Below, in pieces: positions 1 to 5,045 of a stretch of 5,045 bases of DNA; the first letter of the stretch is position 1, and every line of letters begins with the position of its first letter. The stretch lies in NCBI GenBank assembly GCA_938041725.1, contig CALISX010000557.1, forward strand, positions 1 to 5,045. Reading direction: 5' to 3'. Origin of the DNA: an uncultured Lachnoanaerobaculum sp. (GTDB lineage Bacteria > Bacillota > Clostridia > Lachnospirales > Lachnospiraceae). A model generated the notes under the pieces. The model ran no database searches. It worked only from the letters and a program-made list of their open reading frames with translations, and had not been told where the DNA came from. Both the position numbers and the translations under genes were made by a program.

Positions 1-1
1 C

Positions 2-1657
2 TTTATTTCAGCCAGCCTTCAAAGAGCGCTTGACAAGTTTAAAGAAAATCACAGCGATATACATGATCTTCCAAAGAAGGTGGTGTTCCAGTTAAATGAC
101 ACCCATCCCACAATGGCTATTCCGGAGCTGATGCGGATTTTAATGGATCAGGAGGAGCTGGGCTGGGAGGATGCCTGGAGCATTACCAGCCAGTGTATGG
201 CCTATACCAACCATACCATTATGGCAGAGGCTCTGGAAAAATGGCCCATTGATCTGTTCCAAAGGCTGCTTCCCAGAATCTATCAGATTGTGGAGGAAAT
301 CAACCGCCGCTTTATCCGGCAAATTGAGGAAAAGTATCCCGGCAATGGGGACAAGGTAAAGAGTATGGCCATTTTGTATGACGGCCAGGTGCACATGGCC
401 TATATGGCCATTGTGGCAGGTTTTTCCGTAAATGGTGTGGCAAAGCTCCATACAGAGATTTTAAAGCATCAGGAGTTAAAGGATTTTTATGAAATGATGC
501 CGGAAAAATTCAACAACAAAACCAATGGCATTACCCAAAGACGGTTTTTGCTCCATGCCAATCCCCTGCTTGCTGACTGGGTAACTGGAAAGCTGGGCTC
601 CGATGCCTGGATCACGGATCTGCCCAGGCTGCAGGGGTTAAAGGCCTATTTGGAGGATGACAGAAGTCTGGAGGAGTTTATGGACATTAAGTTCCAGAAT
701 AAGCTCCGGCTGGCTATGTATATCCGGGAGCATAATGGCATTGAGGTGAATCCCCGATCCATTTTTGATGTACAGGTAAAAAGACTCCATGAGTACAAGC
801 GCCAGCTTATGAATATTCTTCATGTGATGTATTTGTACAGTAAATTAAAAACAGATCCTTCCTTTGATATGTATCCCAGAACCTTTATTTTCGGGGCCAA
901 GGCGGCTGCCGGGTATAAAAGGGCCAAGGAAACCATTAAGCTGATCAATGCTGTGGCGGATGTGGTAAACAGGGACGAGTCCATCCAGGGCAAAATCAAG
1001 GTAGTATTTATTGAGGATTATAAGGTTTCCAATGCAGAGATTATTTTTGCGGCAGCGGATGTAAGCGAGCAGATTTCCACTGCCAGCAAGGAGGCCTCCG
1101 GCACCGGCAATATGAAATTCATGTTAAACGGCGCCCCTACCTTGGGAACCATGGATGGTGCCAATGTGGAGATTGTGGACGAGGTGGGCATGGAGAATGC
1201 CTTTATCTTCGGATCCAGCTCCGATGAGATCATCGCTCTGGAAAAAAGCGGCAGCTACGATCCGGTGAAGATCTTCAATGAGGACAAGGACATTAAAACC
1301 ATTTTAATGCAGCTGATTAACGGTTACTATGCCCCCTATAATTCTGAGGAATTTAGAGAGATCTATAATTCTTTGGTGACAAAACAGGGAAATCAGCCGG
1401 CGGATACCTACTTTATCCTGAAGGACTTCAGAAGCTATCTGGATGCCCATAAGAGGGTGGAGGAGGCTTACAGGGACCGCAAAAAATGGGCCAGAATGTG
1501 TCTGCTGCAAACAGCCTGTGCCGGCAAGTTTTCTTCAGACCGTACCATTGAGGAATATGTTCGGGATATCTGGCATTTGAAAAAACTGGATCTTTCCAGT
1601 GCAGGTCATTCCAAGGCCCCGGCCAAGGTTTTGGCCTCTGCCAAAAAAGGATCCTGA
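2..1657 (+). CDS. glgP: Glycogen/maltodextrin phosphorylase, 5' end cut by window edge
   Basis: This PLP-dependent GT35 phosphorylase cleaves alpha-1,4-glucan from the non-reducing end with phosphate, giving glucose-1-phosphate in the cytoplasm. The frame is open to the left edge, so the GTG at 80 is not the start. 551 residues are visible, and against a family length of about 815-840 roughly 260-280 N-terminal residues are missing. Residues below are numbered from position 2. QLNDTHP (30-36) and AYTNH (H71) match the active-site D339/H341 and H377 regions of rabbit muscle phosphorylase. VQVKRLHEYKRQ supplies the phosphate-binding R261 and K266 (R569/K574 in rabbit). EASGTGNMKF holds the PLP Schiff-base lysine K372 (K680 in rabbit) and E364. 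The conserved C-terminal GKFSSDRTIEEYVRDIW is intact. After it comes a short tail rich in Ala, Lys and Ser. The mammalian N-terminal phosphorylation site would lie outside the window, so regulation cannot be judged. The stop is TGA, two bases before the next gene. The family call is very secure; glycogen versus maltodextrin preference is not resolved. Confidence 0.97.
   Translation, partial: FISASLQRALDKFKENHSDIHDLPKKVVFQLNDTHPTMAIPELMRILMDQEELGWEDAWSITSQCMAYTNHTIMAEALEKWPIDLFQRLLPRIYQIVEEINRRFIRQIEEKYPGNGDKVKSMAILYDGQVHMAYMAIVAGFSVNGVAKLHTEILKHQELKDFYEMMPEKFNNKTNGITQRRFLLHANPLLADWVTGKLGSDAWITDLPRLQGLKAYLEDDRSLEEFMDIKFQNKLRLAMYIREHNGIEVNPRSIFDVQVKRLHEYKRQLMNILHVMYLYSKLKTDPSFDMYPRTFIFGAKAAAGYKRAKETIKLINAVADVVNRDESIQGKIKVVFIEDYKVSNAEIIFAAADVSEQISTASKEASGTGNMKFMLNGAPTLGTMDGANVEIVDEVGMENAFIFGSSSDEIIALEKSGSYDPVKIFNEDKDIKTILMQLINGYYAPYNSEEFREIYNSLVTKQGNQPADTYFILKDFRSYLDAHKRVEEAYRDRKKWARMCLLQTACAGKFSSDRTIEEYVRDIWHLKKLDLSSAGHSKAPAKVLASAKKGS
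1647..1651 (+). promoter_or_regulatory. Ribosome-binding site of the HAD phosphatase gene, inside the glgP 3' end
   Basis: AAGGA lies 8 bases before the ATG at 1660 and within the last codons of glgP, after a run of six A. It supports this start and suggests translation coupled to termination of glgP. Confidence 0.7.
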
Positions 1658-1659
1658 GA

Positions 1660-2448
1660 ATGGGAAGACAAAGGATTATCAGTTTTGATATTGATATGAC
1701 TTTGCTGGATCATAAAGACTTTCAAATCCCTCCCTCTGCCATGGAGGCTATACAAAAGATCAAGGAAAAGGGGGATATTGTGGTTTTGGCCACGGGAAGA
1801 AATCTGGAAAATTCCGTCAGCCGGGATGTTGTCCGGATGGTGGATCCCCAGGCCTTGATCCAGCTAAACGGCACCAAGGTGACAGCCGGGGAGCAGGTAT
1901 TGTTTGAACATTTCTTTGACAAGGCTCTGTTAAAGGAGCTGATAGAATTTGTCAAGAAAAAAGACTATGCTCTGGGTATTTCCATGGATGATACCCACTA
2001 TTTCTTCCGTCAGGATATTGTGGATTATTATGATCAAAAACGATGGGGGAAGGCCTTCCGCAGCTATTCTGATCCGGAGCAGATCATCAACCTGCCCATC
2101 CGTACCCTGACCTTTGTGGGAGAGCCGGAGCAGGCCAGGGACATAGAGGCGCATTTTCCCCAGATCAAACTGGCTATGTTTGCCGGACTGTACGGAGCGG
2201 ATGTGATGGAGCAGGTCAGCTCCAAGGCCAATGGACTTCGGGTGCTTTGCCGGCATTTCGGGGTGGATATCCAGGATACGGTGGCCTTTGGGGATTCCAT
2301 GAATGACCGGGAAATCTTAGAGGCAGCGGGACTTGGCATTGCCATGGGAAATTCCATTGAAAGCCTGTTTCCCTATGCGGATTATATCACCGATGATATT
2401 GGGGAAGACGGGGTATACAATGCCTGTGTGAAATTTGGACTAATCTAG
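1660..2448 (+). CDS. Cof-type HAD-IIB family phosphatase
   Basis: This is a cytoplasmic haloacid dehalogenase-superfamily hydrolase of 262 residues, the usual size for Cof/YidA/YbiV-type phosphatases. All four HAD motifs are visible. Motif I is DIDMT, with nucleophile D10 and acid/base D12. Motif II is LATGR, with T45. The motif III lysine is K189 in SSKANGL. Motif IV is GDSMND, with Mg2+-binding D212 and D216. The region between motifs II and III, about residues 80-185, is the size of a type C2B cap, which sets substrate choice in this class. Known relatives dephosphorylate sugar phosphates, phosphorylated cofactors or pyridoxal phosphate, and the sequence alone does not say which. Its ATG is two bases after the glgP stop with a good internal Shine-Dalgarno, so it is probably in one transcript with glgP. 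A sugar phosphate from glycogen breakdown is therefore a plausible but unproven substrate. All catalytic residues are present and nothing suggests decay. Confidence 0.93.
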   Translation: MGRQRIISFDIDMTLLDHKDFQIPPSAMEAIQKIKEKGDIVVLATGRNLENSVSRDVVRMVDPQALIQLNGTKVTAGEQVLFEHFFDKALLKELIEFVKKKDYALGISMDDTHYFFRQDIVDYYDQKRWGKAFRSYSDPEQIINLPIRTLTFVGEPEQARDIEAHFPQIKLAMFAGLYGADVMEQVSSKANGLRVLCRHFGVDIQDTVAFGDSMNDREILEAAGLGIAMGNSIESLFPYADYITDDIGEDGVYNACVKFGLI

Positions 2449-2498
2449 GAAGGCGCCTATCCCCGACGCCTTCCGGGGGACTTTCCCAACAGGAAGGC
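2448..2498 (+). promoter_or_regulatory. Intergenic hairpin with a mutually exclusive alternative, no U-tract
   Basis: GGAAGGCG (2448-2455) and CGCCTTCC (2467-2474) form a perfect 8-bp stem with an 11-base loop, beginning on the last base of the TAG stop. The 3' arm GCCTTCC (2468-2474) can instead pair with a second GGAAGGC at 2492-2498, just before the next gene's ribosome-binding site. Within that alternative, GGG (2475-2477) can also pair with CCC (2485-2487). No run of T follows either hairpin, so this is not a standard intrinsic terminator. A leader-like switch, an mRNA-processing site or a 3'-end stabiliser are possible. The pairings are seen directly; the function is inferred. Confidence 0.45.
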
Positions 2499-2502
2499 CT
2501 GG

Positions 2503-2508
2503 AAAGGA
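2503..2508 (+). promoter_or_regulatory. Ribosome-binding site of the aminopeptidase gene
   Basis: AAAGGA lies 5 bases before the ATG at 2514, in a purine-rich stretch (2501-2510), and supports that start. It sits 5 bases downstream of the alternative hairpin arm at 2492-2498, so formation of that hairpin could affect ribosome access. Confidence 0.7.
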
Positions 2509-2513
2509 AGTGT

Positions 2514-4292
2514 ATGAGAGAACAGATTATAAAGCTAAGGGAGGTTATGGCAGAAAAGGGACTGGATGCCTGGATCTGCCCCTCCTCGGATGCCCATCAA
2601 AGCGAGTATCCTTCAGAGTATGACAAGGCCCGCCGGTACTTCAGCGGCTTTACAGGCAGTGCCGGCACCCTGCTGGTATTGCAGGATGAGGCTTTTTTAT
2701 GGACTGACGGAAGGTATTTTTTACAGGCAGCCCATGAATTAGAGGGCAGCGGCATTACTCTGATGAAAATGGGGACGGCAGGGGTAGAGACTCTGTCTCA
2801 GCTGCTTTCCAGAAAGCTTTCTGCTGGCAATACGGTGGGATACAATGGAAATCTTCTAAGCTGGGAGGAGGGCAGCTTTTTAGCCCGTCAGCTGGAAAAT
2901 ACCGGCATCCGCTTTGAAATCGGCGGGGATCTCACAGATGCCATATGGAAGGACAGACCTAAAAGAAGCGCCGCCAAAGTTTGGCTTATGGGGGAGGAAT
3001 TTGCCGGTGAAAGCTATGAAAGCAAGGCCGGCAGGGTGCGAAAGGAAATGGGGGATGCAAACCTTTGTGTGATTTCCTCTCTGTCAGACATTGCCTGGCT
3101 TACCAATCTGCGGGGGGGAGATATTGAGCGCAATCCCCTGTTTTTATCCTATTTTATTCTGGGAAAAGAAGAGGGGACTTTGTTTATTCAAAGGGAGGCT
3201 TTGACCCGGGAGATACAGGCCTACCTGGATCAAAACCGCATTCAGGTCAGGGAGTATGACAGCTTTGATGCCAGTCTTTTGGAAATCAAAAATCAAAGGA
3301 TTTTACTGGACGGGGCGGCAGTCAGTTATAAAACAGCCCTTACCCTGTCCCGAGAGGAAGGGGGCAATGCCCTCGCCTTCCAGCTCAATCCAGTGACTCT
3401 GTTTAAGAACATCAAAAACGAAACAGAGATTGCCCATTTAAAGGCCTGTCATATCCGGGACGGGGTGTATATGGCAAAATATATTTACTGGGTGAAGCGT
3501 GCCGTGGAGCAGGGGATGGTTTTGACGGAAAAAACTGCCTCTGACCATCTGGACGGGCTGCGGGCTGCAGATGAAAAATTTGTGGATTTAAGCTTTAACA
3601 CCATATCCGGTTATGGGGAGAATGCAGCGGTGGTGCATTACGAGGCCAGAAGGGCCAGCGCCAAAAGACTGGAGCCTAAGGGGCTGTATCTTTTTGATTC
3701 CGGAGGCCAGTACCTGGACGGCACCACGGATGTTACCAGAACCATTTCCCTGGGACCGGTGACAAAGGAGGAAAGGGAGCATTATACTCTTGTAACCCTT
3801 GGAATGCTTCGGCTTATGGGAGCTGTGTTTAAGGAGGGTGCCAAAGGCGTCTCTTTGGACGTTTTGGCCAGAGAGGCCCTGTGGCAGGCCGGACTGGACT
3901 ATAACCATGGAACAGGCCATGGGGTGGGTTTTGTAAATACGGTGCATGAGGCTCCGGTTTCCATTCGCAATCAGCCCAATCCGGATCCTAAAAGGGATGT
4001 GGTACTGAAGCCTGGCATGGTGACCAGTGATGAGCCAGGGGTATATATTGACGGAAAGCATGGAATCCGCATGGAGATTCTGGTTTTTGTAAAGGAAAAG
4101 CAGGAGGGCTTTTTATGCTTTGAGCCCCTGACCTTTGCTCCTATAGAGCGGGAGCTGATGGAGGTTTCCCTTATGAATCCCAGGGATATCGCATTATACA
4201 ATGCCTATCAAAAGCAGGTATTTGAACGGATTGCTCCCGGTCTGACGCAGGAGGAAAGGAATTGGCTGGAGGAGGAAACCAAGCCTCTTTAA
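2514..4292 (+). CDS. Xaa-Pro aminopeptidase (aminopeptidase P), long XPNPEP1-like M24B form
   Basis: This metallopeptidase removes the N-terminal residue from peptides whose second residue is proline. It has no signal peptide and is probably cytoplasmic. At 592 residues it is the long three-domain form typified by human XPNPEP1, not the roughly 350- to 440-residue PepQ/PepP forms. The layout is a creatinase-like N domain (about 5-140, including YFSGFTGSAGTLLV and WTDGRYF), a second creatinase-like domain (about 155-305), the pita-bread catalytic domain (about 309-530) and a C-terminal M24_C segment ending EEETKPL. Spacing from human XPNPEP1 places the five metal ligands at D395 and D406 (DSGGQYLDGTTD), H469 (HGTGHGVG), E507 (SDEPG) and E521 (RMEI). 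The catalytic-site histidines corresponding to human H395 and H485 are H375 and H465. All are intact. The two metals are probably Mn2+, from family knowledge. The ATG at 2514 is supported by AAAGGA five bases upstream and by the N domain starting at once. lepB follows after 10 bases, so the two genes are probably co-transcribed. Confidence 0.95.
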   Translation: MREQIIKLREVMAEKGLDAWICPSSDAHQSEYPSEYDKARRYFSGFTGSAGTLLVLQDEAFLWTDGRYFLQAAHELEGSGITLMKMGTAGVETLSQLLSRKLSAGNTVGYNGNLLSWEEGSFLARQLENTGIRFEIGGDLTDAIWKDRPKRSAAKVWLMGEEFAGESYESKAGRVRKEMGDANLCVISSLSDIAWLTNLRGGDIERNPLFLSYFILGKEEGTLFIQREALTREIQAYLDQNRIQVREYDSFDASLLEIKNQRILLDGAAVSYKTALTLSREEGGNALAFQLNPVTLFKNIKNETEIAHLKACHIRDGVYMAKYIYWVKRAVEQGMVLTEKTASDHLDGLRAADEKFVDLSFNTISGYGENAAVVHYEARRASAKRLEPKGLYLFDSGGQYLDGTTDVTRTISLGPVTKEEREHYTLVTLGMLRLMGAVFKEGAKGVSLDVLAREALWQAGLDYNHGTGHGVGFVNTVHEAPVSIRNQPNPDPKRDVVLKPGMVTSDEPGVYIDGKHGIRMEILVFVKEKQEGFLCFEPLTFAPIERELMEVSLMNPRDIALYNAYQKQVFERIAPGLTQEERNWLEEETKPL

Positions 4293-4295
4293 GGA
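4291..4295 (+). promoter_or_regulatory. Ribosome-binding site of lepB, overlapping the upstream stop codon
   Basis: AAGGA shares its two A residues with the TAA stop of the aminopeptidase gene and lies 7 bases before the ATG at 4303, an ideal distance. A second AAAGGA (4297-4302) directly abuts the ATG and is too close to serve. The arrangement suggests coupled translation of the two genes. Confidence 0.7.
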
Positions 4296-4302
4296 CAAAG
4301 GA

Positions 4303-4851
4303 ATGAATACGAATACAGAACAACCCAAAAATAATGTAAAATATGAGATTTTCGGCTGGCTTAAGGTGTTGATTCTTTCCGCGGCCATTGCCCTTTTTTT
4401 GAATAACTTTATCATTGCCAATGCCAGGGTGCCCTCTCCCTCCATGGAAAATACCATTATGACAGGGGAAAGACTGGTGGGGTTTCGCCTTTCCTATGTA
4501 TTTTCCGAGCCGCAGCGGGGAGATATTGTAATATTCCGTTTTCCGGATGATGAAAAAAAGTTCTATATCAAGCGCATTATCGGGCTTCCCGGAGATGTGG
4601 TGGATATTAAGGAGGGACAGGTATATCTGAACGATTCCGATACCCCTTTGCAGGAGGACTATATCAAGGAAGCCATGGTGCCGGAAGCGGAGGCCCGCTA
4701 TGAGGTGCCGGAGGGAGCTTACTTTTGTCTGGGGGACAATCGAAACGGTTCCAAGGACTCCAGAAGGTGGAACAATCCCTATGTATACCGTAATAAGATT
4801 ATTGCCAAGGCTATTTTTTCCTATTTCCCAAAGATCAAGCTGCTGCACTAA
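4303..4851 (+). CDS. lepB: Type I signal peptidase
   Basis: This membrane-anchored serine peptidase removes signal peptides from exported preproteins outside the cytoplasmic membrane (MEROPS S26A). At 182 residues it is the usual size for Gram-positive Sip/LepB enzymes and shorter than E. coli LepB (324). The N-terminal 18 or so residues are polar and cytoplasmic. A single hydrophobic segment follows at about 19-39 (WLKVLILSAAIALFLNNFII), and the catalytic domain comes next. The nucleophile is S47 in SPSMENTI. The general-base lysine is K90 in YIKRIIGLPGD. Box C is RGDIVIF (72-78) and box E is GDNRNGSKDSR (144-154). The common SM-x-PT box has Glu-Asn where many relatives have x-Pro, a variation outside the catalytic dyad. 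The Ser/Lys dyad marks it as the bacterial (P) type rather than the SipW-like Ser/His type. It starts 10 bases after the aminopeptidase stop. The genome may carry other signal peptidases, so whether this one is essential cannot be told here. Confidence 0.95.
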   Translation: MNTNTEQPKNNVKYEIFGWLKVLILSAAIALFLNNFIIANARVPSPSMENTIMTGERLVGFRLSYVFSEPQRGDIVIFRFPDDEKKFYIKRIIGLPGDVVDIKEGQVYLNDSDTPLQEDYIKEAMVPEAEARYEVPEGAYFCLGDNRNGSKDSRRWNNPYVYRNKIIAKAIFSYFPKIKLLH

Positions 4852-4862
4852 CAGCTTCTTTG
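4829..4862 (+). terminator. Hairpin across the lepB stop codon, possible weak terminator
   Basis: CAAAG (4829-4833) and AAGCTG (4837-4842) pair with CAGCTT (4852-4857) and CTTTG (4858-4862). This gives 11 base pairs with a 3-base bulge and a 9-base loop that holds the TAA. The descending arm reads TTCTTT and is the only T-rich stretch; no T-run follows. It could end the lepB transcript weakly or stabilise its 3' end. It sits just upstream of a new promoter, which favours a role in separating transcription units. The pairing is seen; termination is inferred. Confidence 0.35.
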
Positions 4863-4872
4863 ACCCATAGGA

Positions 4873-4901
4873 TTGACAAGAAAGAAGGTTGGACGTATAG
4901 T
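4873..4901 (+). promoter_or_regulatory. Strong sigma-A promoter upstream of a candidate structured RNA
   Basis: The -35 box TTGACA (4873-4878) is perfect consensus. It is separated by exactly 17 bases from the -10 box TATAGT (4896-4901), which matches TATAAT at five of six positions. The predicted transcription start is about 4908-4911, immediately before the 5' strand of the first predicted RNA stem at 4911. It lies 21 bases after the lepB stop and points away from lepB, so it drives whatever follows. No other promoter this good was seen in the window. Confidence 0.75.
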
Positions 4902-4908
4902 ACTGTAT

Positions 4909-5045
4909 AAGTCCCTGACCGGCGGCCAAGGGGACGGGTATGCTCGCATACACGGCCACTTGGACATCGGGCAGGACAACAGGTATGAGCAAGTAAGGCC
5001 GCAGGCCTGGATTGCGAATACCTGTCAGCGGCACGGGAGCTGCTT
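4909..5045 (+). ncRNA. Candidate structured non-coding RNA, 5' part, runs off the window
   Basis: From the predicted start to the right edge the sequence is GC-rich and folds into nested helices, with no well-supported protein start. Arm 1 is closed by GTCCcTG (4911-4917) with CAGGAC (4972-4977). It continues with CCGG (4919-4922) with TCGG (4967-4970) and CCAAG (4926-4930) with CTTGG (4959-4963), and is capped by GTATG-CTCG-CATAC (4938-4951). Arm 2 is ACAGGTAT (4979-4986) with ATACCTGT (5018-5025), then GCAA (4989-4992) with TTGC (5012-5015), and AGGCC-GCA-GGCCT (4996-5008) as the tip. The two arms are almost adjacent. It could be an independent small RNA or the leader of a gene beyond the window. 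It lacks the hallmark sequences of RNase P RNA, tmRNA and T-box leaders that I would expect in a 5' part. The clostridial raiA motif, about 200 bases, is one family worth testing, but I cannot confirm it from memory. That it is structured RNA is fairly well supported; its family is unknown. Confidence 0.6.

Noticed and set aside
80..82. GTG as the start codon of the phosphorylase.
   Set aside because: The frame continues upstream to the window edge with phosphorylase-like sequence, and the family needs roughly 260-280 more N-terminal residues.
2448..2474. Intrinsic transcription terminator after the HAD gene.
   Set aside because: The stem is good but what follows is GGGGGACTTTCCC, with no T-run, so it does not meet the usual criterion. 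It was kept only as a hairpin of unknown role.
3588..4061. A 157-codon minus-strand open frame inside the aminopeptidase gene.
   Set aside because: It is antisense to the catalytic domain with every metal ligand conserved on the plus strand, and no family is recognisable in the minus-strand translation.
4171..5034. A 287-codon minus-strand open frame across the aminopeptidase 3' end, lepB and the RNA region.
   Set aside because: It lies antisense to lepB, whose motifs are unmistakable, has no recognisable domain, and depends on codon bias of the plus-strand genes. It is a shadow frame.
4864..5045. A plus-strand frame open from after the stop at 4861 to the window end, with TTG at 4873 as a possible start and later codons reading GYARIHGHLDIGQDNRYEQV.
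   Set aside because: The only early start overlaps the -35 box of the promoter, and no Shine-Dalgarno precedes it. The DNA is instead explained by base-paired arms. It could still be annotated as a small protein in related genomes, but I think that would be spurious.
4909..5045. RNase P RNA, tmRNA or a T-box leader as the identity of the RNA region.
   Set aside because: I see no GAGGAAAGTCC-like RNase P core, no tmRNA 5' end (GGGG...GGATTCGACAG) and no T-box AGGGTGG block in the visible part. The 3' part is outside the window, so exclusion is not absolute.

Overview
The window is ordinary Firmicutes-type chromosome, most likely from a gut clostridium of the Lachnospiraceae kind. This assignment is an inference. 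It rests on mid-range GC, purine-rich AAGGA/AAAGGA ribosome-binding sites, protein sequences of clostridial character, and a long XPNPEP1-type aminopeptidase P next to a short Gram-positive signal peptidase. All four genes lie on the plus strand, tightly packed, and nothing in the coding part suggests a mobile element, CRISPR array or recent transfer.

Layout. Positions 2-1657 hold the 3' two-thirds of a glycogen/maltodextrin phosphorylase, cut by the left window edge. Two bases later (1660-2448) comes a Cof-type HAD-IIB phosphatase, probably translated from the same mRNA. A 65-base gap with a strong hairpin and a competing alternative hairpin separates it from a 592-residue Xaa-Pro aminopeptidase (2514-4292). 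Ten bases on, with its Shine-Dalgarno overlapping the aminopeptidase stop, is a 182-residue type I signal peptidase (4303-4851).

The last 194 bases (4852-5045) carry no convincing protein gene but are not empty. A hairpin spans the lepB stop. It is followed by a near-consensus sigma-A promoter (TTGACA, 17-base spacer, TATAGT), and then by about 135 GC-rich bases that fold into two well-formed arms. This looks like the 5' part of a separately transcribed structured RNA running off the right edge, and it is the most interesting item in the window.

How the genes fit together. GlgP releases glucose-1-phosphate from storage glucan, and the adjoining phosphatase may act on a sugar phosphate, though that is only suggested by position. 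The aminopeptidase and signal peptidase form a second compact pair concerned with peptide turnover and maturation of exported proteins. They are linked by position rather than by any known shared pathway.
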